Positions 1 through 8,669 of a stretch of DNA of 64,000 nucleotides are shown one piece after another; within the stretch, counting starts at the first letter, position 1, and each line of letters begins with the position of its first letter. The DNA is from JAWRCU01 sp033542235 (GTDB lineage Bacteria; Pseudomonadota; Alphaproteobacteria; Rhizobiales; Rhizobiaceae), in assembly GCF_033542235.1 (NCBI RefSeq), contig NZ_JAWRCU010000012.1, positions 158,258 through 222,257 of the forward strand. Direction: 5' to 3'. The translations under genes were made by a program, and so were the position numbers. A model generated the notes under the pieces. It had not been told where the DNA came from. It worked only from the letters and a program-made list of their open reading frames with translations, and did not search any database.

Positions 1-1
1 C

Positions 2-268
2 AGCGGCCTTCGTCCGGGCCAGGAGGTCGTCCAGCTTTATATCAGCCAGCGCGGCACCAGCGTTGCCCGTCCGGTCCGCGAGCTCAAGGGTTTTCGACGG
101 GTCGCGCTTCAGCCGGGTGAGACCAAGGCAGTCGAATTCGCTCTCGGACGCGACGAGCTGGCGTTCTGGAACATCGATATGCAGGACGTCGTCGAGCCCG
201 GCAAGCTGAAGGTCTGGATCGCCGGGAGCTCGAAAGACGGCATTCCGGCAGAACTGACCATCGAGTGA
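2..268 (+). CDS. GH3 beta-glucosidase, C-terminal end (partial)
   Basis: This is an open frame running in from the left edge and ending at a TGA, about 88 residues. The translation has the pattern of the fibronectin type III-like domain that closes many family 3 glycoside hydrolases: a VQLYIS strand, then ARPVRELKGF, then LQPGETKAVEF, then a strand with AFWNID and a final glycine-containing strand. In GH3 beta-glucosidases this domain packs behind the catalytic domains and helps stability. The catalytic residues lie outside the window, so the substrate cannot be judged. The assignment to the Fn3-like end of a GH3 enzyme is fairly secure; the exact enzyme is inferred. Confidence 0.8.
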   Translation, partial: SGLRPGQEVVQLYISQRGTSVARPVRELKGFRRVALQPGETKAVEFALGRDELAFWNIDMQDVVEPGKLKVWIAGSSKDGIPAELTIE

Positions 269-396
269 GTGGGCGGCTCTGCAAGAGCTTCGGCGAGCAG
301 CAGCTTAGTCGCATTGCGCGGCAACGTCGAACTGCGTTGTGGGCAATACGCCTAACGCCGCGCATCGGAGCTCGCAGAACCTGAGCGCCCAACGTT

Positions 397-552
397 GCCC
401 CCCTCTGTCCTGCCGGACATCTCCCCCACAAGGGGGGAGATCGGACGGCCGCTTTGATTTCGCCAACCTGCAACATCGGCGATTGGCGAAACCAATTGTG
501 AAGGCCAATCTCCCCCCTTGTGGGGGAGATGTCCGGCAGGACAGAGGGGGGC
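397..552. repeat. Long palindromic intergenic element, copy 1
   Basis: Two almost perfectly complementary arms of about 44 bases (397-440 and 509-552) flank a 68-base centre, so transcripts from either strand could form a very long hairpin. The arms contain the core TCTCCCCC..TTGTGGGGGAGA and end in CCCCCTCTGTCC / GGACAGAGGGGG. The centre carries TTTGATTTCGCCAA, which recurs in the copy at 5771-5963 and as TTTGGTTTCGCCAG near 63.8 kb. No coding role is supported. It fills most of the 460-base gap between the glucosidase gene and the bkd operon; the rest of that gap shows only the bkd leader. Confidence 0.85.
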
Positions 553-730
553 GCTGTCCCGCCGACTTTTCTGCGGTAAGCCCCAACTCCGGCCACCCCC
601 ACACATCGCGATGCTTTGTCTCGCGACCAAATTGACTGCTAGGATACTGTCGACATCGGCAGCTTTTTCGAATGCTGGAACTTGGCTCTTAGAAGCCATG
701 GGCATCCGGCGCACAACAGGGAGGCGGATC

Positions 731-1963
731 ATGTTGGACGATCAGCGGTTGAGTCTCTACGTGCCGGAGCCGGCGGTACGGCCGGGAGACAAGCCTGATT
801 TCTCGAACGTGCCGATCGCCAAGGCCGGCTCCGTGCCGCGGCCGGAAGTCGATGTGGATCCACGCGAGATTCGCGACCTCGCCTTCTCCATCATTCGCGT
901 GCTGAACCGCGAGGGCGACGCGGTCGGGCCGTGGGCCGGCCTGCTTTCGGACGAGGAGCTGCTCGAAGGGCTGCGTCACATGATGACGCTGAGGACTTTC
1001 GACGCGCGCATGCTGATGGCGCAGCGCCAGGGCAAGACCTCCTTCTACATGCAGCATCTCGGCGAAGAGGCGGTGAGCTGCGCATTCCGCAAGGCGCTGG
1101 CGCCCGGCGACATGAATTTTCCGACCTATCGGCAAGCCGGCCTGCTGATCGCCGGCGGCTATCCCATGGTCACGATGATGAACCAGATCTATTCCAACGA
1201 GGCAGACCCGCTGAAGGGCCGCCAACTGCCGATCATGTATTCCTCGAAGGAGCACGGCTTCTTCTCGATCTCCGGCAATCTGGCGACGCAATATATCCAG
1301 GCGGTCGGCTGGGCCATGGCGTCGGCGATCTGCAACGACACGCGCATTGCGGTCGGCTGGATCGGTGACGGCTCGACGGCCGAATCCGACTTTCATGCGG
1401 CGCTCGTCTTCGCCTCTACCTACAAGGCGCCCGTTGTTCTGAACGTCGTCAACAACCAGTGGGCGATCTCGACATTTCAAGGCATTGCACGCGGTGGTGC
1501 GGGCACTTTCGCGGCGCGTGGGCTAGGCTTCGGCATTCCATCGCTGCGGGTCGACGGCAACGACTATCTTGCCGTGCATGCTGTTGCGAAATGGGCGGTG
1601 GAGCGCGCGCGCCGCAATCTCGGCCCGACACTGATCGAGCACGTGACCTATCGCGTCGGCGCGCATTCAACTTCAGACGATCCTTCCGCCTACAGGCCCA
1701 AGGCCGAATCCGATGCCTGGCCGCTCGGCGACCCGGTAATAAGGCTGAAAAACCACTTGATCGTGCGCGGCGTCTGGTCGGAGGAACGGCACAAGCAGGC
1801 CGAGGCCGAGATCCTCGACGCGGTCATCGCCGCGCAGAAAGAAGCCGAAAGCCATGGCACGCTGCATGCCGGTGGCAAGCCGTCGGCGCGCGACATGTTC
1901 GAGGGCGTTTACGCCGAGATGCCGCCGCATCTTCGGCGCCAGCGCCAGCAGGCAGGAGTCTGA
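731..1963 (+). CDS. bkdA1: 2-oxoisovalerate dehydrogenase E1 alpha subunit
   Basis: Thiamine-diphosphate-dependent E1 alpha subunit of the branched-chain 2-oxo acid dehydrogenase complex, which oxidatively decarboxylates the keto acids of valine, leucine and isoleucine. The 410-residue protein has the ThDP/Mg motif (GDGSTAE at about 212, with NNQWAIS about 30 residues later) and the long N-terminal extension typical of bacterial BkdA1. The ATG at 731 is chosen because GGGAGGCG lies 5-12 bases upstream and because the protein then has the family's usual start and length; the open frame extends further upstream into the palindrome and is not needed. It is the first of four tightly packed genes; the next begins 3 bases after its stop. 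Confidence 0.93.
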   Translation: MLDDQRLSLYVPEPAVRPGDKPDFSNVPIAKAGSVPRPEVDVDPREIRDLAFSIIRVLNREGDAVGPWAGLLSDEELLEGLRHMMTLRTFDARMLMAQRQGKTSFYMQHLGEEAVSCAFRKALAPGDMNFPTYRQAGLLIAGGYPMVTMMNQIYSNEADPLKGRQLPIMYSSKEHGFFSISGNLATQYIQAVGWAMASAICNDTRIAVGWIGDGSTAESDFHAALVFASTYKAPVVLNVVNNQWAISTFQGIARGGAGTFAARGLGFGIPSLRVDGNDYLAVHAVAKWAVERARRNLGPTLIEHVTYRVGAHSTSDDPSAYRPKAESDAWPLGDPVIRLKNHLIVRGVWSEERHKQAEAEILDAVIAAQKEAESHGTLHAGGKPSARDMFEGVYAEMPPHLRRQRQQAGV

Positions 1964-1966
1964 CCC

Positions 1967-2980
1967 ATGCCGCGCAAGACCATGATAGAGGCGATCCGCG
2001 ACGCCATGGACGTGATGATGGGGCGTGACGAGCGGGTCGTCGTGTTCGGCGAGGATGTCGGCTTCTTCGGCGGCGTTTTCCGCTGCACACAGGGCTTGCA
2101 GGCGAAATACGGCAAGAGCCGCTGCTTCGATGCTCCGATTTCCGAATCCGGCATCGTCGGCGCGGCGATCGGCATGGCCGCCTACGGGCTGCGCCCTTGC
2201 GTGGAGGTGCAGTTCGCCGACTATGTCTACCCGGCCTATGACCAGATCGTTTCGGAAGCAGCGCGCATCAGATACCGCTCGGCCGGCGATTTCACCTGTC
2301 CGATCGTAATCCGGATGCCGACAGGCGGAGGCATTTTCGGAGGCCAGACCCATAGCCAGAGCCCGGAAGCCCTGTTCACGCACGTTTCCGGTCTGAAGAC
2401 CGTAGTTCCGTCCAATCCGCACGACGCCAAGGGCCTGCTGATCGCGGCGATCGAGGATCCCGATCCGGTCATCTTCCTGGAGCCGAAGCGGCTCTATAAC
2501 GGACCTTTCGACGGCCACGCCGACCAGCCGGTGACGCCCTGGTCCAAGCATGAATTAGGCGAGGTCGAGGACGGCCACTTTTCGATCCCCCTCGGTAAGG
2601 CGGTGGTCCGCAGGCCCGGTGCCGCGGTGACAGTGCTCGCCTACGGAACCATGGTCTACGTCGCGCAGGCAGCGGCGGAGGATAAAGGCATCGATGCGGA
2701 GATCATCGACCTCAGGACGCTGCTGCCGCTCGACCTCGAGACGATCGTGGCCTCGGTGAAGAAGACGGGCCGTTGCGTGGTCGTGCACGAGGCGACGCTG
2801 TCGTCCGGATTCGGCGCCGAGCTCGCGGCGCTCGTCCAGGAGCATTGCTTCTACCATCTGGAAGCGCCGGTGACCCGGGTGACCGGCTGGGATACACCTT
2901 ACCCGCATGCGCAGGAGTGGGAGTATTTTCCAGGGCCGGCGCGCGTCGGAAGGGCATTGGCCGAGATAATGGAGGGTTGA
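1967..2980 (+). CDS. bkdA2: 2-oxoisovalerate dehydrogenase E1 beta subunit
   Basis: The 337-residue E1 beta subunit pairs with the preceding alpha subunit to form the alpha2beta2 decarboxylase. The N-terminal pyrimidine-binding domain (VVVFGEDVGFFGGVF, then RCFDAPISESGIVG) and the C-terminal transketolase-like domain (VTVLAYGTMV, then DLRTLLPLD) are in the expected order, and length matches the family. It starts 3 bases after bkdA1 and ends 1 base before bkdB, so the operon is probably translationally coupled and gives matched subunit amounts. There is no sign of damage. Confidence 0.95.
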   Translation: MPRKTMIEAIRDAMDVMMGRDERVVVFGEDVGFFGGVFRCTQGLQAKYGKSRCFDAPISESGIVGAAIGMAAYGLRPCVEVQFADYVYPAYDQIVSEAARIRYRSAGDFTCPIVIRMPTGGGIFGGQTHSQSPEALFTHVSGLKTVVPSNPHDAKGLLIAAIEDPDPVIFLEPKRLYNGPFDGHADQPVTPWSKHELGEVEDGHFSIPLGKAVVRRPGAAVTVLAYGTMVYVAQAAAEDKGIDAEIIDLRTLLPLDLETIVASVKKTGRCVVVHEATLSSGFGAELAALVQEHCFYHLEAPVTRVTGWDTPYPHAQEWEYFPGPARVGRALAEIMEG

Positions 2981-2981
2981 G

Positions 2982-4292
2982 ATGGGGGAGCACGTCATCA
3001 AGCTTCCGGATGTCGGCGAAGGCGTCGCCGAGGCCGAGCTTGTCGAATGGCACGTGAAGGTCGGCGACCTTGTGCGCGAGGATGCCGTCCTTGCCGCAGT
3101 GATGACCGATAAGGCGACGGTCGAAATCCCGTCGCCGACTGACGGCGAGGTGCTGTGGCTCGGCGCCGAAATCGGCGAGACAGTTGCGGTTGGCTCGCCG
3201 ATCGTGCGGCTGAAGGTGGCTGGTGAAGGCAATACTGCCGTGAAGGAGGCACCTGCCGAGGCCAAGCCCGCCAAGGGTGAAATGTCCAGGCAAAATGTCC
3301 CCGACTTGCGAGCCGAATCCGCCGGGAAGACCGCTTCCCTGGTTGAAGTTGAGCCTGAACCGGCACCTCTCGAGAGGCCTGTGCCGCGCCTGCCCGTCTC
3401 CGGGCCGGCACGCGATGCCGGCGAGCGGCCGCTGGCGGCGCCCGCGGTGCGGCTCCGCGCGAAGGAAGCCGGCGTCGATCTGCGCCAGGTCCCGGGCACG
3501 GGTCCCGCCGGGCGCATCACGCATGACGATATCGACGCCTTCCTCGCCCGCGGCCGGCAGGTTGCCAGGCCCACTGGCCTCGCGCCCAACACCGCCGTCG
3601 AGGACGTCAAGGTCGTTGGGTTGCGCCGCAAAATCGCGGAGAAGATGGCGCTGGCGAAATCGCGCATCCCGCACATTACCTATGTCGAGGAGGTGGATGT
3701 CACGGCGCTCGAGGATCTTAGGGCCGCGCTCAACAAGGAAAAGGCAGCCGGCCGGCCGAAGCTCACTCTGCTGCCATTCCTGATGCGGGCAATGGTCAGG
3801 GCGATTTCCGAGCAGCCGGCCCTGAATGCGATCTATGACGACGAGGCAGGGGTCATCCATCGTCATGGAGGCGTGCATATCGGGATCGCGACGCAGACGC
3901 AGTCGGGCCTGCTGGTGACGGTCGTGCACCATGCCGAGGCCCGCGACATCTGGGACTGCGCCGCCGAGGTCGCGCGGCTCAGCGAAGCCGCAAGGGACGG
4001 CACGGCGAAACGGGAGGAGCTATCCGGTTCGACCATCACCATCACCTCGCTCGGCGCAATGGGCGGGGTCGCGACGACGCCGGTCATCAACCATCCCGAG
4101 GTCGCGATCATCGGCGTGAACAAGATGATGGTGCGGCCGGTCTGGGACGGCACGCAGTTCATCCCGCGCAAGATGATGAATCTTTCATCGAGCTTCGATC
4201 ATCGTGTGATCGACGGCTGGGACGCAGCGGTCTTCATCCAGCGCATAAAGGCCCTGCTCGAGACGCCGGCGCTGATCTTCGTCGAGGGCTGA
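2982..4292 (+). CDS. bkdB: Branched-chain 2-oxo acid dehydrogenase E2 (lipoamide acyltransferase)
   Basis: The 436-residue E2 core passes the acyl group from E1 to CoA. A single lipoyl domain occupies about residues 1-80 with the lipoylated lysine in MTDKATVEI (K44). A proline/alanine-rich linker follows, then a peripheral subunit-binding domain at about 150-185 (RLRAKEAGVDL..GPAGRITHDDI), and then the catalytic domain with the HxxxDG motif (HRVIDG at 407-412) near the C-terminus. A single lipoyl domain fits BkdB rather than multi-lipoyl pyruvate E2 proteins. It lies between E1 beta and E3 in one operon. Confidence 0.94.
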   Translation: MGEHVIKLPDVGEGVAEAELVEWHVKVGDLVREDAVLAAVMTDKATVEIPSPTDGEVLWLGAEIGETVAVGSPIVRLKVAGEGNTAVKEAPAEAKPAKGEMSRQNVPDLRAESAGKTASLVEVEPEPAPLERPVPRLPVSGPARDAGERPLAAPAVRLRAKEAGVDLRQVPGTGPAGRITHDDIDAFLARGRQVARPTGLAPNTAVEDVKVVGLRRKIAEKMALAKSRIPHITYVEEVDVTALEDLRAALNKEKAAGRPKLTLLPFLMRAMVRAISEQPALNAIYDDEAGVIHRHGGVHIGIATQTQSGLLVTVVHHAEARDIWDCAAEVARLSEAARDGTAKREELSGSTITITSLGAMGGVATTPVINHPEVAIIGVNKMMVRPVWDGTQFIPRKMMNLSSSFDHRVIDGWDAAVFIQRIKALLETPALIFVEG

Positions 4293-4296
4293 GCGG

Positions 4297-5694
4297 ATGA
4301 AAGAGATTTCCTGCAAGCTGCTCGTGGTCGGCGCCGGCCCCGGGGGCTATGTCTGCGCCATTCGCGCCGGTCAGCTCGGCATCGACACCGTGATCGTCGA
4401 GAGAGACAGGCCGGGCGGCACCTGCCTGACGGTCGGCTGCATCCCATCCAAGGCGCTGATCCATGCTGCGGACGAATTCGGCAAAGTGGTTCGCATGTCG
4501 GCCGGCAAGACGCCGCTCGGGATCTCTCTTGCCGACCCGAAGATCGACCTGAAGCGCACTGTCGCCTGGAAAGACAACATCGTCGGACGACTGACCAATG
4601 GCGTAACGAGCCTGTTCAAGAAGGCTGGCGTGAAGACGGTCTATGGTTGGGCAACATTTCGCGACGGCAAGACGATCGAGGTCGCGACTGAAACCGGCCT
4701 GCAGGTCATCCGGGCCGAGACGGTCGTGATTGCCACGGGCTCGGCCCCTGTCGAGCTGCCGTCGCTGCCCTTCGGCGGACCGGTGATCTCGTCCACCGAT
4801 GCGCTGGCGCTGCAAGATGTGCCGGGAAGACTGGTGGTGATCGGCGCGGGCTATATCGGCCTTGAGCTTGGTACCGCTTTCGCCAAGCTTGGCGCCAAGG
4901 TGACGGTCGTCGAGGCATTGCCGCGCATTCTGCCGCTCTACGATGCCGAGCTGACGCGCCCGGTCGCCAAGCGCCTCGCAGGGCTCGGCGTCGAGGTGCT
5001 GACCGGAGCAAAAGCTGTCGGGCTCGGCCCGAAGATGGAGGTGGTTCGCGTCGAGACCGCCGATGGCAAGGAGGTGGCCCTGCCGGCGGACAAGGTGCTG
5101 GTGACGGTCGGTCGCAAGCCGCTTACCGAAGGCTGGGGTATCGAGGAACTGGTGCTCGACATGTCCGGCAAATTCATCCGCATCGACGAGCAGTGCCGGA
5201 CCTCGATGCGCGGCGTCTTTGCGATCGGCGACGTGACCGGTGAGCCGATGCTCGCCCATCGCGCGATGGCGCAAGGGGAAATGGTTGCCGAGATCGTGGC
5301 CGGCCATCAGCGCAGCTGGGACAAGCGCTCGATCCCGGCCGTCTGCTTCACCGATCCGGAAGTCGTCTCTGCCGGACTGTCGCCGGAGCAAGCGCGGGCT
5401 CTCGGCCGTGAGGTGCTGACGGCGCTGTTTCCCTTCCAGGCCAATGGCCGGGCAATGACCATGCTCGCCGAAGAGGGGTTCATCCGCGTCACGGCGCGCG
5501 CCGACAATCACCTCGTGCTCGGCATCCAGGCGGTAGGGCAGGGGGTATCCGAATTCTCGGCCGCATTCTCGCTTGCCATCGAGATGGGCGCCCGGCTGGA
5601 GGACATCGCCGGCACGATCCACGCACACCCGACGCAGAGCGAGGCTTTCCACGAGGCTGCCATGCGGGCGCTGGGGCATGCGGTGCATATATGA
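4297..5694 (+). CDS. lpdV: Dihydrolipoyl dehydrogenase (E3) of the bkd complex
   Basis: The 465-residue flavoprotein reoxidises dihydrolipoamide with NAD+. It has the N-terminal FAD motif VVGAGPGGYVCAIRAG, the redox-active disulfide C43-L-T-V-G-C48, a second nucleotide-binding motif VIGAGYIGLELG for NAD, GVFAIGDV for FAD, and the C-terminal dimerisation segment with HAHPTQSEAFHEA, whose His-Glu pair is catalytic in the family. Being last in the bkd operon, it is probably dedicated to the branched-chain complex, like LpdV of Pseudomonas. It begins 4 bases after bkdB. Confidence 0.94.
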   Translation: MKEISCKLLVVGAGPGGYVCAIRAGQLGIDTVIVERDRPGGTCLTVGCIPSKALIHAADEFGKVVRMSAGKTPLGISLADPKIDLKRTVAWKDNIVGRLTNGVTSLFKKAGVKTVYGWATFRDGKTIEVATETGLQVIRAETVVIATGSAPVELPSLPFGGPVISSTDALALQDVPGRLVVIGAGYIGLELGTAFAKLGAKVTVVEALPRILPLYDAELTRPVAKRLAGLGVEVLTGAKAVGLGPKMEVVRVETADGKEVALPADKVLVTVGRKPLTEGWGIEELVLDMSGKFIRIDEQCRTSMRGVFAIGDVTGEPMLAHRAMAQGEMVAEIVAGHQRSWDKRSIPAVCFTDPEVVSAGLSPEQARALGREVLTALFPFQANGRAMTMLAEEGFIRVTARADNHLVLGIQAVGQGVSEFSAAFSLAIEMGARLEDIAGTIHAHPTQSEAFHEAAMRALGHAVHI

Positions 5695-5770
5695 GGGACT
5701 GGGCGTGGCAACGCAAATCGCAGAAGTTGGAGATCGGCGGCCGGGGAGGGGATATCCAAGGGCTGTAAGG

Positions 5771-5963
5771 TTGACCGTTGGCGCTGCCCCTCACCTGGCT
5801 GCCGCCATCCTCTCCCCGTAAACGGGGAGAGGCACGACTGCCATTTTGATTTCGCCAATAGCCGACGTTGCAGAATGAGCGCCTTCAATGCGGCCGGCGT
5901 CCTTCTCCCCGTTCTACGGGGAGAAGTGCCCGGCAGGGCGATGAGGGGCGGCGCCGACGGTCA
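5771..5963. repeat. Palindromic MITE-like element, copy 2, with terminal inverted repeats
   Basis: A 193-base element lies in the convergent gap between lpdV and the AraC gene. Its ends form inverted repeats that match at about 21 of 23 positions (TTGACCGTTGGCGC.. at 5771 and ..GCGCCGACGGTCAA ending at 5963). Inside are two hairpins, TCTCCCCGTAAACGGGGAGA and TTCTCCCCG..CGGGGAGAA, and the central TTTTGATTTCGCCAA shared with copy 1. A close relative sits at 63719-63887. It could act as a bidirectional transcription end or RNA stabiliser here, but that is inference. Confidence 0.85.
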
Positions 5964-5991
5964 ATATCTTGCACTGCCGGGAGATGCCATC

Positions 5992-6852
5992 TTACCTCTC
6001 CCCCTGCTGCCCCCTGTCCACACTCGCGTACATGCCCGTCGTGCGAAACTCGGTCGGGCTCGCACCGAAAACGCGGCGGAAAACCTTGGCGAAATAGTTC
6101 GGGTCCTCGAAGCCCGACATGATCGCAACTTCCTTGACCGGCAGGCCGACGGCTCTGGTGAGCAGGCTGACGGCGCGCTGTAGCCGCTTCTGTAGAACGA
6201 ATGCGGCCGGCGACATGCCTTCGCTGGCCGCGAACATCCGCGAGAAATGCGCGCGGCTGAGGCCGGCGACCTTGGCCAGTTCTTCGACCGGCAATGGACG
6301 CTCCAGATTGCCCACGATGTGATCGATCACGTGCTGCATCGTCCGATATTCCTGGCTGAGCACCGGATGCGAGCCGAACACGTCGTCATAGAGCGCCATC
6401 GCCGCTTCATAGGCGATGGCCGAGGCGCGGCCGGGCGTTTCGGCGCCGCCTGCCATCAGGCGCAGGCTGCAATCGGCGAGGTGCTCGATCGTGTGCGGCT
6501 GTAGCCTCAGAACAGGCCCGGCGACCGCCAGGATCGCTCGATGGATGCGTAGCGCCTCCTCGCCATTCATCGAGATCCAGAAGAATTCCCATCGTCCGCC
6601 CGGCTCGACCCAATAGCGATGATTGTGCGGCACCAGCACCAGCATGGTGTCGCCCTCTTGCAGCCGAAAGGTGCGGTTCTCGTAGCGCAGATTGCCGGCG
6701 CCCGAGATGGTGTGCTGGAGCACCGTGAAGGGCGTCTGCCCGCGCTTGCGCCCGTCCCAGTCGTAGCTGGGGTCGGTGCGGATCTCATGGCCGGTGCTGG
6801 TCGGCATGGTGTGCAGTCGCTGCCGCCCGCGGGGCAGCGAGACGGTCTTCAT
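5992..6852 (-). CDS. agpT: AraC-family regulator of alpha-galactoside use (AgpT-like)
   Basis: The 286-residue regulator has an N-terminal cupin-like sugar-sensing domain (about 20-150, with HNHRYWVEPGGRWEFFW) and a C-terminal AraC/XylS double helix-turn-helix (about 180-280: VEELAKVAGLSRAHFSRMF and VKEVAIMSGFEDPNYFAKVF). The ATG at 6852 is preferred over an upstream ATG at 7032 because the upstream stretch is hydrophobic, does not resemble the family, and would run into the divergent promoter region; AGGCGG sits upstream of 6852. It is divergent from melA-agpABCD. In Sinorhizobium meliloti an AraC-type activator, AgpT, switches on the equivalent genes with alpha-galactosides, so the same role is inferred here. 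Confidence 0.85.
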   Translation of the reverse strand: MKTVSLPRGRQRLHTMPTSTGHEIRTDPSYDWDGRKRGQTPFTVLQHTISGAGNLRYENRTFRLQEGDTMLVLVPHNHRYWVEPGGRWEFFWISMNGEEALRIHRAILAVAGPVLRLQPHTIEHLADCSLRLMAGGAETPGRASAIAYEAAMALYDDVFGSHPVLSQEYRTMQHVIDHIVGNLERPLPVEELAKVAGLSRAHFSRMFAASEGMSPAAFVLQKRLQRAVSLLTRAVGLPVKEVAIMSGFEDPNYFAKVFRRVFGASPTEFRTTGMYASVDRGQQGER

Positions 6853-7088
6853 CACTTGGCCGCCTGCGATCAACCGCTTGAGCACAGAATTACCCGTCAA
6901 AGCATAATACCTCTCTAGTCGGGCGGAACATTCCACGCATAATGCCCCTCCGCAAGGTAGCAAGAGGCCGAAGATTAGGGCCATGGACCGGGAGATTGGA
7001 TCAAGCGCCATGCCGAGCAGCTCAGCCGGCACGTGACCTGATTTTACCCGAACGCTGGAAGTCGGCAGGTATTCATCGAGAGGAGCGT

Positions 7089-8558
7089 ATGGGCAGCTTC
7101 AAAATCGCGATCATTGGCGCCGGCAGTGTCGGCTTCACCAAGAAGCTCTTTACCGACATTCTCTGCGTGCCTGAATTCGCTGAAACGGAATTCGCGCTGA
7201 CGGATACGAGCGAACACAATCTCGGCATGATCAAGACGATCCTCGATCGGATCGTCGAGGCGAACGGGCTGCCGACCAGGGTGACCGCCACGACGGACCG
7301 CCGCAAGGCCCTGGAAGGCGCCCGATACGTGATCAGCTGCGTGCGTGTCGGAGGCTTGGGCGCCTACGCCGACGACATCCGCATCCCGCTGAAATACGGC
7401 GTCGACCAGTGCGTCGGCGATACGATCTGCGCAGGCGGCATCCTTTATGGACAGCGCAACATTCCGGTCATCCTCGATTTCTGCAGGGATATTCGCGAGG
7501 TCGCGGAGACTGGCGCGAAGTTCCTGAACTACGCCAATCCGATGGCCATGAACACCTGGGCGGCGATCGAATACGGTAGGGTCGACACCGTCGGCCTCTG
7601 CCACGGCGTACAACACGGGGCGGAGCAGATCGCCGAAATCCTTGACGCGGGGCCTGGCGAGCTCGACTATGTCTGCTCCGGCATCAACCACCAGACATGG
7701 TTCATCGATGTTCGCGTAAAGGGGCGCAAGATCGGCAAGGACGAGCTGGTCGCGGCTTTCGAGGCCCACCCGGTCTATTCGAAGCAGGAGAAGCTCCGCA
7801 TCGACGTCCTCAAGCGCTTTGGCGTCTACTCGACCGAAAGCAACGGGCATCTGTCCGAATACCTTCCCTGGTATCGCAAGCGGCCGGACGAGATTACCAG
7901 ATGGATCGACATGTCGGACTGGATCCACGGCGAGACTGGCGGGTACCTGCGCTACTCGACCGAGACGCGGAACTGGTTCGAGACCGAGTTCCCTCAGTTC
8001 CTGGCGGATGCCGGTAAGCCAATCGATCCGGCTCGCCGTTCCAGCGAGCATGCGAGCCATATCCTCGAGGCGCTCGAGACCGGCCGCGTCTATCGCGGCC
8101 ACTTCAATGTCAAGAACAAGGGCGTCATCACCAACCTGCCTGAGGACGCGATCATCGAGTCGCCGGGCTTCGTCGATCGCTTCGGCATCAACATGGTGGC
8201 GGGCATCACGCTGCCGGAAGCCTGCGCGGCGACCTGTATTTCTTCGATCAATGTCCAGCGCATGTCAGTCCACGCCGCGATCGCAGGCGATCTGGATCTC
8301 CTGAAGCTCGCGGTCCTGCATGACCCACTGGTCGGCGCGGTCTGCACGCCTGAGGAAGTCTGGCAGATGGTCGACGAGATGATCGTCGCCCAGGCTGAAT
8401 GGCTGCCGCAATATGCACATGCGGTCGCAGGCGCGAAGGAAAGGCTAGCCGATCCCAAGGTCAAGACACGCGACTGGAAAGGCGTGGCACGCCGCGAGGT
8501 GCGCTCAATCGAAGAACTGCGCGCGGAAAAGGAGGCAAAGAAGCGTTTGGCCGGCTAA
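7089..8558 (+). CDS. melA: Alpha-galactosidase, glycoside hydrolase family 4
   Basis: The 489-residue GH4 enzyme uses NAD+ and a divalent metal in an oxidation-elimination mechanism to cleave alpha-galactosides such as melibiose or raffinose. It shows the N-terminal dinucleotide motif KIAIIGAGSVGFTKKLF, NPMAMNTWA, the metal-binding Cys-His in GLCHGVQHG (C171, H172), and GINHQTWF, all diagnostic of GH4. The start at 7089 follows GAGAGGAG; an in-frame extension upstream is not needed. Alpha-glucosidase or alpha-galacturonidase members of GH4 are alternatives, but the neighbouring agp-type transporter and AraC regulator favour alpha-galactosidase. It is the first gene of the operon. Confidence 0.88.
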   Translation: MGSFKIAIIGAGSVGFTKKLFTDILCVPEFAETEFALTDTSEHNLGMIKTILDRIVEANGLPTRVTATTDRRKALEGARYVISCVRVGGLGAYADDIRIPLKYGVDQCVGDTICAGGILYGQRNIPVILDFCRDIREVAETGAKFLNYANPMAMNTWAAIEYGRVDTVGLCHGVQHGAEQIAEILDAGPGELDYVCSGINHQTWFIDVRVKGRKIGKDELVAAFEAHPVYSKQEKLRIDVLKRFGVYSTESNGHLSEYLPWYRKRPDEITRWIDMSDWIHGETGGYLRYSTETRNWFETEFPQFLADAGKPIDPARRSSEHASHILEALETGRVYRGHFNVKNKGVITNLPEDAIIESPGFVDRFGINMVAGITLPEACAATCISSINVQRMSVHAAIAGDLDLLKLAVLHDPLVGAVCTPEEVWQMVDEMIVAQAEWLPQYAHAVAGAKERLADPKVKTRDWKGVARREVRSIEELRAEKEAKKRLAG

Positions 8559-8595
8559 GCTGGCGCCGGGAGGGCGCATGCTTACGCCATCGATC

Positions 8596-8610
8596 CCATG
8601 CGACGCATGG
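8596..8610. promoter_or_regulatory. Perfect 7-1-7 inverted repeat upstream of agpA
   Basis: CCATGCG-A-CGCATGG lies in the 111-base gap between melA and agpA. The single-base spacer makes it a better operator candidate than a transcript hairpin. No factor can be assigned; AraC proteins usually bind direct repeats. Confidence 0.35.
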
Positions 8611-8669
8611 CAATAGAGGAGGAGCGTCACCTCTGATGGGGGTGGCCGAACGAAAGGGAGAACGGAAAG

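Noticed and set aside
305..635. Open frames on both strands across the palindrome upstream of bkdA1
   Set aside because: They arise from the repeat's symmetry and GC content; the translations mirror each other in the two arms.
6853..7032. Longer N-terminus for the AraC-family regulator
   Set aside because: The added 60 residues look like translated promoter DNA and are not typical of the family; the ATG at 6852 has a suitable upstream AGGCGG.
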